64,000 bases of DNA from Hippasteria phrygiana (taxonomy: Eukaryota > Echinodermata > Asteroidea > Valvatida > Goniasteridae). The stretch lies in assembly GCA_037893225.1 (NCBI GenBank), contig JAZGUH010000531.1, forward strand, positions 62,001 through 126,000. Reading direction: 5' to 3'. A program made the translations under genes and the position numbers. The notes under the pieces were generated by a model. It was not told the DNA's origin. It saw only the letters and a list, made by a program, of their open reading frames with translations, and did no database searches. Positions 1 through 12,642 of the stretch are shown here, piece by piece (the stretch's first letter is position 1; each line of letters opens with the position of its first letter).

Positions 1-835
1 TGATTATGTTCCCCAAAGCAGCCTGCACACACTCTTTGTAAGTTTAGTTATGCCATCTATAGAGTATTGCTGTACGGTGTGAGGAGGAAGGTACATATCT
101 CACGACAATACCCTCAACAAATGTCTAAAAAGAGCCGCACGGATAATCCTTAAATGTACCTCCCTCACCCCCTCAGCTGATATGTTTGCCAGACTAAATT
201 TGATTCCTTTTAATGAAAGAGTTCAGTCCAAAAAGGCTATCCTTGTTTTCAAAAGCCTTAACAAAATGACTCCTTTGTACATGACAAATCTGTTTACACC
301 ACTTACAGTGATTCGTGAAACACGACAATCGACCCAAATGGCACTGAAAGTTCCTTTCGCCAAAAAGGAATGCTACGTGACAAGTTTCGCTGTGAGTGGT
401 GCCAGTAGATGGAATAATCTGCCTGAACAAATGAGAACCATAAACTCCTCAAGTACATTTAAATCGGAGCTACGTAAAGCCATCTATCGGTGACATTTCT
501 GTCATTTACGCTGATCTGCGGAGTTATAAACTTGGTTGCCAAAATACTTTAGAGCCGGATGGGAATTTCCCCTTGTTTTTCACCCTAAAAGGTTTTTTTC
601 GCGGGGTTTTCGCCCATCCCGTAAATCAGCAATAGGCTTCTGGAGAGTTGAAAAGTTAACCGAAAATAGATTTATTTGTGTAAACATTATTGTATTTGTT
701 TAAATATTTTGTATGAATGTGTAAATATTCAGTTTTAACTAATAATATGCAGGGCCCCAATGGAAACCAGTTTTAAACTGTTTGGGCACACCCTGGGTAA
801 AGAAATGTAATAAATTAATAAATAGATATATCCAG
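1..835 (+). mobile_element. 3' end of a non-LTR (CR1/L2/Jockey-like) retrotransposon
   Basis: A coding tail (to 493) is followed by an untranslated region and a terminal stretch with GGGCCCCAATGGAAACC, GGCACACCCTGG and an AATAAATTAATAAATA tail near 745-832. That layout is typical of CR1/L2-type elements, whose 3' ends finish in short A/T-rich repeats. The element runs off the left edge, so its length and clade are not known. Confidence 0.7.
2..493 (+). pseudogene. C-terminal fragment of non-LTR retrotransposon ORF2 (reverse transcriptase tail)
   Basis: Translation in one frame gives the characteristic post-RT tail of CR1/Jockey-type ORF2 proteins: a PSIEYC block, then LNKCLKRAARIILKC, then RLNLIPFNERVQSKKAILVF, and near the end ASRWNNLPEQMR and TFKSELRKAI before the stop. 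In family members the first block normally continues into a Trp-Gly; here the Trp codon has become TGA (80-82), so this copy is disabled. The catalytic RT core would lie left of the window. The family assignment rests on recognising this tail pattern, not on a search. Confidence 0.75.
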
Positions 836-1054
836 CTCAACTTGTGTTCACATATGTAACCATTTCTTACAAATTTACCAACATCAATTTAATACTTGTT
901 TCAATTTAAGCTCAAAGGTGTAGAGTTTAAAATATGTAAAAATCTTCTCAGTTCACACATGTAAGAGGGCGGTACTCATTTGCCTGATACAAGAAGAAAC
1001 TCTTTGTCGAGATACCATTATAATAACGTTAATTAAAACACCTTGAGACCGGGT

Positions 1055-1245
1055 GATATAATTTTGTCGCCGGGGCACCATGCTGGCTGTGCAGCCAAGC
1101 GAAACGGACACAAGAGGCTTGTGCAGCCAAGCGTAACATACACAATAGCTCGACAATGGATTTAAAATGCAGAGATTGCGTGTATAGACGTCAACCGGCC
1201 AGGGTGGACATTTTAGGGCTGAATGGGTTTTTAAAATCAATTCTC
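1055..1245 (-). repeat. Dispersed repeat, unknown family (copy 1)
   Basis: Read on the minus strand it shares blocks with 7950-8125: CAACCGGCC or CCGGTTGACG, then GTGTGTTACGCTTGGCTGCACA-like and TGTCCGTTTCGCTTGGCTGCACA-like stretches. The two copies lie in opposite orientation about 7 kb apart. No coding potential or terminal repeats are visible. Confidence 0.55.
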
Positions 1246-2116
1246 CACAATAACGCACCAACAATGTTTTTAAGAAATATTAGTTACACATGGGTTTCAA
1301 ACCAGCTATTTAGTATGACAGTCAACTAAAACATCGACCCTTCAGCAAGAAAACGAAACCATTTTTTTTTACTTCCGTTACGTTTCTTATGACATGATGC
1401 CTTGCCTCATGAATATGAAATTAAACGTAACAAAAATTGCATTTTTGCCTAGATTGCTTCGTAATACCTGAAAATAGTATTGTCCTGCATGTATTAATGT
1501 CATAAAAATTCTGCTGCATGAATTGTTACATTTTAAATGAAATACCCCACTTTAATTTAATTTTTATTTTTGTCCCAAGTCTTGCACATGTTTGTCAAGA
1601 TATACCGTTTCTAATGGTTAGTCATTCGGGTCCAACTGTAACAAGTTTTCGAAATCTACGTGAGCCCTTTTGAGATCCTCCATCACACCGACTATCAACT
1701 CATACTGAAATGCCACGAACAGCAAACGAACGTGACCGTCCATCCGGGTTGAAGAGACTCGCTTGTTGGTAAGGCATGGGTAGCCTGGGATGGTTAATGC
1801 ACAGTGATATCGGTGATAAACACGATGCGGCAATTTTCATGCCCAACTTTGATGAATCGGCTGCCAAAAATCCGGCCAGTGATTGCACGCGTTTGTGAAT
1901 ATTTGCATAGGCCTATGTGCAGTTACAAAAGCAGCGTATCCATATCACAAAAGAAAAATAGGTAAAGCAAGGTGAAGAATCACAGAGATTAAAAAGGAAA
2001 ACGCTTGGAATGGTGTCCAAACAATGATGAATTCATGAAATGCAGATTTTGATTTAGAGATTTAGTAATATTTGTCGCGCCCCTGATAGAAAATTATGTG
2101 TGCGAAATGATTATTT
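1246..2116. other. No gene seen
   Basis: A+T-rich sequence with short unsupported open frames only. I see no domain, RNA fold or repeat boundary here. Confidence 0.5.
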
Positions 2117-2182
2117 AGGTGGGACTTGAACCCACGAATATTTACGAATGCAGACGTCTTAACCACTCAACCTCCGAGATGT
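2117..2182 (-). repeat. tRNA-derived sequence (SINE head or tRNA pseudogene)
   Basis: On the minus strand a D-arm-like GTTGAGTGGTTAAGA is followed by a perfect T arm: GTGGG, loop TTCAAGT, CCCAC. The B-box-like core is GGTTCAAGTCC. The acceptor and anticodon stems do not form, so this is not a working tRNA. Confidence 0.55.
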
Positions 2183-2458
2183 TGACCCAAAGTATGTCCT
2201 GTCGGTTGGTCTCAACACGCCAAGCCTAGCCTCCCGAATACTGGTACACGGTATACTCTACACGATATACACGGTGTGTTTATTCTAGTACTGATCTCAT
2301 TTAGCAAAGGAATTTGCTTGAGACAAAACAATTACAAGTTGGGCCTCAGATAATTATTCTCTTAAGAAAATCTTTGATATTGCAAGTGACCATTGAAATA
2401 TAACATCGAGACTTGCACGCCACAGAGCAACTGGAATCTGTCCATTACAAAATTGACT

Positions 2459-2744
2459 TTTATTTATTTATTTATTTATTTATTTTAATTCCTTCTGGTA
2501 ATAAAACTAATAATTCATCAATTGTGCATATTGCACTGTAGCTCGAAAGCTTGACAAAACCTGTAGGAAGACGACGAAGACGTGTTCGATTTTAGAAGTG
2601 GGAGGAAAACTCCAGAATGAAATTCTGGGTAAAATCCACGAAATCGGGCAGGAACTGAAAACCCAGTCCACATGTCGGTCCTGGCGGGATTTAAACTGAG
2701 TTACAGCAGTGGTAGGCGAGGAAAGTACCACTAGACTAACCCGA
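2459..2744 (-). mobile_element. tRNA-derived SINE with (AAAT)n tail
   Basis: On the minus strand the element opens with GTCGGGTTAGTCTAGTGG, which contains an A box (TAGTCTAGTGG). A weak B box (AGTTTAAATCCC) lies about 35 bp later. A body of about 200 bp with no long frame follows, ending in about seven AAAT units (2459-2486 on the plus strand). The head abuts a run of 26 G on the same strand (C at 2745-2770). Confidence 0.7.
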
Positions 2745-2770
2745 CCCCCCCCCCCCCCCCCCCCCCCCCC
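2745..2770. repeat. Poly(C) tract, 26 bp
   Basis: Uninterrupted C run directly before the head of the minus-strand SINE. Confidence 0.95.
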
Positions 2771-3984
2771 AATCCTTTGCGCGGGATCACTTCAGAACAT
2801 AGTCTGTTATGAAAGTTAAGATGGCATCGACCTACAATTAGCACAAGCCTTTTAGCTAACGGGATATAAACGTATGTTTACATCTCGCCTCTTGTATGCC
2901 TAATTCCTATTTATATTTGTTTAATTAATAGGACAAATGTGGAATGTGTCCTTTTCAAATACAGGCAGCTTTAAACGACTGTACAATTTGTCACTGAGCA
3001 ACTCTCTGCATTCCACTGAGAAATAAAGCTGTTCGGCTGTTTGATTTACAGGTAAATACCAACAGTTCCGATCACATTTTTGTTCAAATGGTTCCTGTGA
3101 GTTATGACTGCGTTCAACTAGTCAGGTCCTAACAACGGCATATCGAGAATGTGCCATGTTCCAAAGTGCAGAAAATTACCGATGGACAACCTCTCGTAAA
3201 TCCCGAGCAAATCCCACTAATAAAGAATGTTTTGAAACTTTGACCTCCCCCTAAATGAAGGAAAAATTAAGGTCATCTTTTTCAAAAACATTCCGGGGCC
3301 AAGAATATTTCAAAATTTTCCATTTCCCCCCTCTCCAACCCAAAATCTGGATACATCACTGCAGATTTTGGGTTAGGAATTAGGTTGTCTCATTTACATG
3401 TGGCTTGCAATAATTGAAAGGGTCAAATTTCAAACCTCGTTAAAGTAGAATGGAAATTATATTCAGAAGTTATGATTACGATTAATAAAAGCTAATTAAT
3501 ATGACATAGAGTAGCATATTACTGTAGTCATACACTAGTCTTGTATGATTAGATTTTTATTCGATTTGAACACAAACATCCTTGAACGACCTACATTCAT
3601 TATTTTGAAATATACTGATCCTGTATTAACACAAGGTATTTTATTAATCGTTTTGATTGTAGAAGTCCAAAGGGGTGTATGAGACTTTCTTAAAACAGTC
3701 TACTGCGATACTTACGGGCTATTCGTGCGTAGGCTTGATGTGATACTCATTGCTCTTAAGATAGAGTATGGATTTTGGTTTGTAAGGGAATATCACGCCA
3801 TGCAGGTGAAAACGGCGCTTAAGGTAACCAGACACAGTATCCCAATACCTGAAGTCTTTGGAGTAGCTGTGACAGGATAAGCCTTTGTACCTTAGCAGAA
3901 AATACTTAATGGAGGAAGAGTTTTTCGGTTTGGTTGGTGAAACGGTAACTTCAGATAACAAAAGACCGGAGGTGCTTCAACTTT
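2771..3984. other. No gene seen
   Basis: A+T-rich sequence; open frames here (for example 3719-3961 minus) show no recognisable domain and no splice context. Confidence 0.5.
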
Positions 3985-4385
3985 TAAAGGTAATTTACAA
4001 CATTTGCAAACATCAACAAACCAAAGTTCCGAATTATTATGAATTCCTTACTTGAATGTAAGTAAATAATAGTCTCAAACATCCTGTGAAATCATGGCAC
4101 CTGGTGTGCTGTCATTTTCAAGAAAAGTTGAATTTTTGTATCAATTTGCAGCGATGGTCGGCCGACAATCGTAATTCCGTGACGTCTATAAATTGCTCCG
4201 TTTTGCCTAAAGTAGGCTCAGGGAACCAGACTACAAAAACATAATTTTTTTTCTGTTTTCTCTGTTTTCCCATGCACACAAAACGTTAAACAGGTCACTG
4301 GTATAGTATTTGCTATAAAATACTAACCCCAAATCCATTCATTTCTAATAAATTACAGCAAAAGCAAATGTTGTATACTACTTTC
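3985..4385 (+). mobile_element. TIR element, family R1, copy 1
   Basis: The left end (AGGTAATTTACAACATTTGC) and the reverse complement of the right end (AGTAGTATACAACATTTGC) are terminal inverted repeats. The interior matches the element at 53453-53905 in reverse and the composite at 56735-57540. Shared blocks include CCTGTGAAATCATGGCACC and AGGGAACCAGACTAC. No transposase frame is visible, so it is non-autonomous. Confidence 0.65.
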
Positions 4386-6892
4386 AAATCTCATATTTCT
4401 CTTTATGATCTAAGTTGCTGCAATATTTTTGATGACGTGACTAAGTCTGCTTTAGTTGGTCCGTTTTTTAAATCCGTTTTAAAATAATTGACCAATGGTC
4501 TCCACAAGAGGTTACTACAATCTAGACCTTACTCCAGACACTCAGATTCAAATGAGCAAATGTCTTCATTTCTATCATCTCAATGTGTCTCAAATACCAG
4601 ATTTGTGGGACCGTTGTTATAGTCCGAATACAAATCTGAATGTATTCTAAATCAAGATTAGATTTCTACTTTGATGAAAATCGGAAAAAGTCATTTCGTT
4701 TAGTTTGACAAATCATGCATCTTGGGGACTCTAAGAGAAGAAACAAAATCTGTAGATATTAAAATGAAAATAACTTTCTCGTCTTACTTTTTATTCCACT
4801 ACAGCCGGACATTCAAACAATGATTTTTGGTCGAGATTCGAGTTGGTTTAAGGCCACTTTCCCCTCCACAGTATACCCAATAATATCATCGACAGTCAAG
4901 GCGAACCCCTTTAACTCATCTTAGCCGCAACAGGAATTCACCTGCGCAGTCTGAGTAAAGATTACCAATAACTCACCTCCGCTGGGCACAGCTTGCTCGA
5001 CAAATTTGATTCCCCGGCTTTGCAGGTGCACCAGTTTGATTCATCTTACTGTGGAGACAGTTGCTGCAAGGTTACCGTAAAATTGTGCCAATTTAGTGTG
5101 GCCTTGTAAACTCTCTTTTGTTTAAATGCAGCGGATGATCGATATCGTATCACTGAAAATATTTTTCAATCAGATTCTCACACAAAAATTGAATTCATTT
5201 CTATTCAGTCAAGAGGTTTCCCTCACATCTCCAATTTATCATCGACCAAGTCCTTCCAACCATTAACTATTAAAGCCGAAATCACCAATAGATGATTGGT
5301 TTATAATGCTGTCAAATTGATTTCTCTCCTTTGTAGCCCGGGGAGGATTTTCGACTTTGAACCGATACCTGATCATTTGTTTTTAAATGTATCTTTATAT
5401 TAGAATGCTTGAACCCTGCGGACACTTTTTCGGAGGGCAAAAATGCAATTCGACAATTTTATCCAGCTCAAGCTTACTTCAAGCATGTGTATACATGCGT
5501 CAAGGAACATATAAAAAGCACAATAGAAGCCAAGTTTCAATTTTACACCTTGCCGTGACAAACACGATTTGGGCGTCCAGTGCAATTAAATATTGTATCC
5601 ATCTTTATATTTGGTCCACGCTCGAATTACTGACTAAATTATTGCTCGAATTCTTGACATCTTGATGGAAATGAACCTTGAAAGGTACTAATTCAATGTT
5701 CCAAAAGGCTTTACATTTTAAAGTATTATATGAATCCTTTCTTTTCTACTTAAGGTTTCGGTGAACATGTATTTTGTTTTATTGGGCTTTTTCCTCGCTG
5801 CCGTTTGTTTTAAGTAAACACTTTTTTTTATACATGTGTATAATTAGTCAGTCACGTGGGGATATTGACCACTTCAATGAAGTTTCTCCAGATCTAAAAG
5901 ATTTCTTTTTTTTGTGATTTCAAAAATACCAAGTTGTTTTCACTCTTGGCAGTGCAGTTGCTAGCATTTGGGTTTGTCATTTGCGTTTAAGGGCTACTGC
6001 AGAAATTGATTTTCCAATCAAGCAGTTCATACTGCGATCAGATCTATTCGTCTCGGTTATACACAAGAGTTTTCAAGTGCATTAAAGTCAGACTTTAACA
6101 TGATTGATCGATCTGCTCTTGAGCTACAAATTTCGCCATTAACCTTTACTCGTTGGTAAATAGTTGAAGACTGAAGATGAGTATCGAGTACGCCTTGGCA
6201 GCGCGACTGACTGTCGCTACTAAACATACACAGAGGTTTAATTTCGCCTAACACTGGAAGAGAAAATATAAGAGGGTTTTTGGCATTATGAATCAGAGAC
6301 GGAAGTATTCGTTTCAAGTGACACTTGTTCCGTTCAAATATATAGAGGTTCGCAGAACAGATCTTCTAAGCATGATTCTGTCATGTTTACATTTTACTCA
6401 TTGACACATTTGTTTGAGTTCATATTAATTCCCTATGACTAATTTAATCTCCTAAGAAAGACTTTATTATATAATTGACAAAACTAGAAAGGCTTCACAT
6501 TTCGATACAATTAGAATATTTCTCAAAAATGCAAAAGAAATAGAAAAAAACACAGAAACAAACTGACGTGCCTGGAAACACATACATATTTACATTCAAT
6601 GTTACCAACAATAATATTAATAAGGCAGAATACTATCCACTTATCTGGGTATGCTTGCCAATGCTATATGTTGAGGCGTCGGACGATGATCTATGCATGT
6701 TGTCTATGCATGTTGTATCACATTACATAGTAGAACATGTGTGAATATTGCAACCAGTCAAGATAGTTCAGGAACAATAGACGAAGGAGTTCCGTATACG
6801 GATATCACTATTTTGAGGTTTTATAAACCACAACAAGTTTAAAAAGGGGCGCCTTTTATTTTAAGGGGATTTTAGCGAGGAAAGTAAAACAA
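4386..6892. other. No gene seen
   Basis: Roughly 2.5 kb of A+T-rich sequence without a frame I can assign. A stretch at 4495-4640 resembles part of 25265-25420 (shared TCAAATACCAGATTT), so part of it may be an old repeat. Confidence 0.5.
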
Positions 6893-7112
6893 AAAATAAT
6901 AATAATTAAGTTGCTAGAAATCTCTCTCCTTTACATCTTCCCCCTTGCATCTGCCGCACTCCTCTGTTCCACCACCCACCTCTATTACTCAATGTTCCCT
7001 TTTTCCATTCCCTCGCCAAGGTTCGAACCGCCATCGAAACCAAGCCTGTAAGAGAACTAGTGTTAATACATGGTGCGCTTACTCGCTCGGCCACGAGTGC
7101 TTGTTACTCCTA
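6893..7112 (-). mobile_element. tRNA-derived SINE with (ATT)n tail
   Basis: On the minus strand an A box (TGGCCGAGCGAG) and a strong B box (GGTTCGAACC) are followed by a purine-rich body and an AATTATTATTATT tail (6895-6908). The tRNA-like head resembles class II (Leu/Ser-type) heads because of GGCCGAG. Confidence 0.7.
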
Positions 7113-7394
7113 AACGTATTTTAGTCATACTTACGGTGTATGTCGCAATTTGGCTTCTGAATTATTTAAATTAGGAATATTAATGTATGACGTACAAACT
7201 TTGGAATATTCCAAAATCACACGGGTGGAACAGGTATTGAATAACTGGGTTTACAATAAAAGGAATGTTGCATTGTCTAGGAATTCTATATAACTTGGTC
7301 CTTACTTGGAACTTATTAATTTGCTTGTGCAGAGACGTGTTGGCAAACCAACACACCGCTGTTGAATTCTGCCAGGAGCGTGGAGTGATTGCTG

Positions 7395-7605
7395 CCGCCC
7401 CACACAGTCGTGTTTTCCTATACTACTGAGGACAATGCTTTGTGTTTCCTATTGTTCCTTTACCCCATAGACTAAGCACGTATTTTTACGCCCGAGGACC
7501 GATATTAACAAAAGACCGATTCCTTTGGTTTGCCAACACAAATATACTGCATCGGCACATTGTGGAAAAGACGTCCCTCTCGGATTGTCCCTCCATACTA
7601 CATGT
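7395..7605 (+). repeat. Dispersed repeat, copy paired with 58745-58960
   Basis: Shares ordered blocks with 58745-58960, including GAGGACAATGCTTTGTGTTT, CCCATAGACTAAGCACGTA and GAGGACCGAT followed by AACAAAAGACCG. Open frames across it are incidental. Confidence 0.6.
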
Positions 7606-7949
7606 TGCTCCACCTATTAAAATAAATGATAGAAACCCAAAGTGTTGTTTATTCATTGCGTGAAATCACACTGCTTGTGTGTATTGGTAGTGTCTTGTCA
7701 CGCGCACATCGTGCACTTCCTAATACTTCAATATGGCTGCCTACATATGTGCACTCAAAATATCGCCTAAAAACACTTTTTCCTAAAAGAATTTCAGTTT
7801 TCCCCGACTGAATGAGTTTATCTTCAATGAAGACACAAGGTGAAGTGAAATATGTTATGTTTGGTAACGATTCCGTGATGGCCGTATAAGGAACCCTTGC
7901 CAAACTCTATATAGTCCAGCGATATTAGCCGCCTTTAATCATTGAGCCT

Positions 7950-8125
7950 GGCTGACGTGTATAGCCGCGGTTTGCAAATTGCCACCTGGCCGGTTGACGG
8001 CTATAGCCGCATTTTTTGCATGTTCAGTCCATTGTTGGGTTATTGTGTGCGTTACGCTTGGCTGCACAAACTTCTTGTGTCCGTTTCGCTAGGCTGCACA
8101 AGCCGGCCTGGAATACCGACGCCCC
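7950..8125 (+). repeat. Dispersed repeat, unknown family (copy 2)
   Basis: Reverse-orientation partner of 1055-1245, sharing the CCGGTTGACG block and two GGCTGCACA-containing blocks. Confidence 0.55.
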
Positions 8126-8559
8126 ATTAATAATACCCAGATACTGTTGTTTTTTTACCTGTTTCTTAAAGGTATGATATAGCATTGGTAGCGCTGACGA
8201 AACCGTCGCAGGTGATTGAGCACATACATGAAATAACCATCATCCTGTGAACGTTTGAGCTCAATTTGTCCTCCGAGACACGGAAAAAAGTGGTGAAAAA
8301 CCACTGTTTTGACAGTTATTTTATGGACACGTCCATATGTGTTGATTTCGATTGCTGAAATCGAAATTGAGTCCGCATCATTTTGGAGGTCTTCCGATGA
8401 CAACAGGAGCCTAGGTACAGATACCATCTGAAGATAAAAGCGTTATTTTGTATCATTACCAAAGCTATATCTTTAAAGCTTATGTGCCGTTAGCGTCATA
8501 TAACGAGTATCCAGCGACCGCTTCGTACTGAAATCATGTGATTTATACGTGTGTTGCAC

Positions 8560-9444
8560 ACTCTAAAAACAACTTAGTTAAAATATTGACTAGATTTCCT
8601 AGTTATTGAAAACTGACTAGGAATTCAGTCAAGCACCTGAAGTTTCAGGTTGACTGATAGTTGCTTTGACTAGATTCCAATTTACTTCGTCGAGGATCGA
8701 GGATTCTAGTCACTGCGAATTTTACGTCACGCTGTGAACGGGTTATTTCCAACATTTCTCAAAGGGGCATGATCGCATCGCGCAAGTCGCGATCGCGCGT
8801 CGACTTCTGAGAATAGGCTAAATGTCGTTTTTGTCTGCTTTAAAATAATATAATTCTGTAAGTGATTGGTTTTAAACAAACATTTTCTAGTGCTCTAATT
8901 TTTTACATTTTGAAAAGCAGAAGTTATGCTGCTCATTTCAGAAAATTGTTTATGTACCGTATGAATGGTGTTTATGAAGACAACTATGACTCAAAAGTAA
9001 CATGAAAATAGTTGCTGGAGGAAAATATACTGCTGTTTGATGTTGTGATATTTGGACTTATGCACGTTTCCTTATTGGTGTATTTGGCTGATGGACATGC
9101 TATTGGAAAGGGTGGTAAAATGTATACCGATTGATAGACAATGCCATAGTTCACATTGCTTTGAGTATTAAAGGGTGAATTAAAAATAGTCGTGCCAATG
9201 TCTTGTATTGTTGTTTGTTTCAAGGTTTATACAAAATGACAACGGATTTTGTCATACAAACTAGGAAAAGTAGTAGGATTTGACTCTAATTCTAGTTATT
9301 TATGTGACTATTTTTTCTAGTCAATAATATTGACTGGAAAAATCTAATCAGATTGACTGATTTCAAGTTGCACCCAGCTGACCCTGAATATCTAGTCAAT
9401 TTTAACTGGTTTCTAGTCAAATCTGACAAATGCTTTTTTAGAGT
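8560..9444. mobile_element. TIR element with TTGACTAG word interior
   Basis: Termini ACTCTAAAAA and TTTTTAGAGT are inverted, with a candidate GCAC duplication on each side. For about 150 bp inside each end the word TTGACTAG or its complement CTAGTCAA recurs in degenerate form at least ten times. The middle (about 8700-9270) is A+T-rich with no recognisable protein. Confidence 0.65.
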
Positions 9445-12400
9445 GCACATCGTATCTGACGGAACCGAGAGAATGACACGATAGGTGACTGTTCTCATAC
9501 CGACATGTTAGTTTCCGTTTTTGTTTGGTTTTCTTGTCAAGTTTCTTCTATTGGATCTCAGGGCGTCTCTGATCCAATTTACTCCCATCCCTTGAGATCC
9601 CTCGAACACAAAATGGAATTCAACCATTCCAAGCAAAGCCAACTTTCTTCCGAAAGGGAGACTGAAGACCCCTGCGGCAATCTTGCTCTCTAAATCGTCT
9701 CGTCCGCCGAGACACCTTACTTCCTTTTGTCCAATACAGCTGGGAAATTTGGCCAGAGAAATGTTCATGCTTACTTCGGTCGACCTTTTTTTCCCACAGC
9801 AAATCAAGGGAAGCCTTTCGGCCGATGCTGGATTCCCCCCCCCCCCGAAAAAAGAAGAGCCCGGAAGGCCAGTGTTGGATTAACAAAAAGGGAAATGAAA
9901 TTAACGATGTGACAAACCTAGTCGTTTTTACTTTAAATTCTCTTACTGAATGTCTCAGAATGTATGTGCACTTTTCCGAATTCATGGTAATTTCATATTT
10001 GTACAGTCAAAATTGCGTTACAAAGTAAATCGGGTCTTTGTAACTGCCTTCCATTTTCCTTTTAGAAAGGCAGACGCTAGGAAAGGAAATGATATGACGT
10101 GATACTTAAAAAGGAGCACACCCCTCACCAAATTCACAGAGCTCAACCAAACAGTAGCAAAGTTTTATTAAAATTGAGTATCCAAATCAGGATATGCAAA
10201 TTTTCATTATAATTATCCCAAACGTTTTGCAATTATGATCCATTATACATGCCGCACCATCAGTTCTGCGGATGAATGGTTTCTATGTACAAGGTCATTG
10301 AAGCAATCACTGTTTTCACTCACCGTCGGAAAAGAATGCATTTCGCGAGAACGATACAACCGCTTTTTATACATTTGGTGTCAAAAGGTTCCTAAGACGA
10401 TAGCCGAAAAAAAACAGATTTCACTGACTTGAACATTTCTGTAAGTCAGGATGAGTGGTTATAGGGCAATTCGCTCTTCTGGCGTACGGTCGCATCTAAA
10501 TTTTAGCCTCGCGCCCCAGGGAAAATAATATTATATTCCTTCTTCAGAAATAAGAAATTTTAACTTCGAAAGACTTTTTGGAAATCAGTGCTTCTACGAA
10601 CATACTTTCTCCAACTTTGACCAACTCTGTTTATTACTTGCTACAAACAGTAGTGACTGCCATGATTCTTGTGACATGAATATACTTCCGTGATATAGTA
10701 CGTTTCCAAGTTCTTGTTGCAATTTTAGGAAATAATTTTGCATGTGTAATTTTGGAGGTATCGTTTTCGTGCAGTTAATATGGTCCTTTGGCAAGCACTT
10801 CTATTAACATCAGAAATAGCGCCCTCTTGCGTGACTAAATCTGGAAGATTCTAAAATAATTGAAACTGCCTTATTATTCGAATCAAAGTGTAGTGTGTGA
10901 AGCAAGCTGAACTTGACATTCATCTCATTGTTCCCTTAAAGCACGTCTCTGTGTAAGACATGTTCTTTGCTCCAAGGGTGCATGAATAATTCAATTCAAC
11001 CAAACTACGGGATGCTCGTCATGTATGTCATTAACACCCCGAAGAAATAGTTAGACAGTGTTGCTAAACCCAATCACTTCCCTCTAGCCCAACATTACCA
11101 TGAGTTGAAACACACTATAAGCTCCGGGGCTGTGAACAGAAGAGGGACATGCGCTGTCACATAAGGAGGTATGTCATTCATCTTGGCCAGACTAGCAGGA
11201 GGTCATTGCAGCACTTGATTGAGAATTTTTGAAATGAGCTTCACGCTACAGCAAAACAACTTCTTGTGTATGTAAACCGGAAGGCAAAAGTTTGATTCAT
11301 TCCAGGAGCCTAAAGGTATATGTTGAGTTTGCACGAGGTGTTGAAGTAGGGTTTTAAGGAGTGTGGAAAAGTACAGGAGTACGCTGCGTAGATATACAGG
11401 ACCGTGCAATACATATCATGTACAAATACGAGTGCGATCTAAACGCTTGTTTTCATTTGGTGGTTTTCAATTTATAATCTTTCCAAATTTTTTTCTCATT
11501 GAAGAGGGAGCTAATTTTGTTCTGCAAAGGAATGAACTCTAGGCCAAAAGAGCATATTACTCAACAGTACTACGATCGTTCCACCAAAGTACGATAATCA
11601 GTGCTTTGGCTTATTTGTATTAAAATGATCATTTGCATAACACGGCCATTTTGTAATTATTCTCCAGAGTATCAAAGCAACTGGAAATTTGTCACGTGTA
11701 AAAACCGCTCCCCGGCGAAGCAAAATACATGTGCGTGGTTCCTTTAATCTTGATTTGAAACATATCTGTCAGCCCTTTAGTTTTAAAAGCCCTTTAATGA
11801 TGCAAAATATTCCCGTGAGCTTTTTATCGCATGACATCAACATATCACGACTCAAAATTAAATGTTTGCATACAAAAGTAGTTTTACCACTTCTTAAATT
11901 CAAGATCGTTTTTTAATACCGTGTTCTGCAATTGTTGCGCCATCATTTTAATCGCTGCATACAGCAGAAAGTTGCCTAAAAATTACCCTTAACTTTAACG
12001 ACATTAAATCATTGATGAATTTACATCCCAACCGTATTTATATACTCTGTACAGTGCCGTGTCCAAAACAATACCCAAACCCTCCCGAGGCATGTCCCCC
12101 TGGTTTTCACGTCCCAAATCCAAGGTTTCCTTATAAAATCCTAATCTCACAAATCTTAATCGTGAGCTTTTTACCTTTAGTCTAATTCCTGCCCACTGAA
12201 TCCAGCCGGAGCTTATTTCACATTACATAGAATCTTCAGCTCCATCACAAGACGCCGGTTCATGGGCATACTCCGACATGGGTTCAAATTAAAGGTTCCA
12301 CGCCTTTGTTTATGCTACAAGAGATTCAGGAGTCCAGCATCAAACACAAATTACCTTGCTCAGTTAAACTAATCCGACTGGTTCTTATAACCTGTTGAAG

Positions 12401-12486
12401 CGATTAGTGCGCAGTGTTGAGCTTAATCACATACAATATCTTGACCTAAAAATGTCAATAATATTTGTAATATTCATATATACATA
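9445..12486. other. No gene seen
   Basis: About 3 kb without an assignable frame. It contains a short C run near 9834-9845. Overlapping open frames at 9505-10030 on both strands have no recognisable domain. Confidence 0.5.
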
Positions 12487-12642
12487 CACTGAAAAAGATC
12501 ATGGAGTTAAATTTACCCAATTGTGGGTGAAAACTGCAACTACCTCAAATGTGGGTAAACAAACGCTCATCCGACTGTATACCCAAATTTGGGGTAGTTT
12601 TCACACATAATTGGGTAAATTTAACCCCCATAATTTTCAGTG
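12487..12642. mobile_element. 156-bp palindromic MITE (TTACCCAA word), TA duplication
   Basis: Bounded by TA dinucleotides (12485-12486 and 12643-12644). Ends are CACTGAAAA and TTTTCAGTG. The inverted arms continue through TTAAATTTACCCAATT on both sides, and the word TTACCCAA or its variants occurs about six times. The transcript would fold as a long hairpin. Confidence 0.8.
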
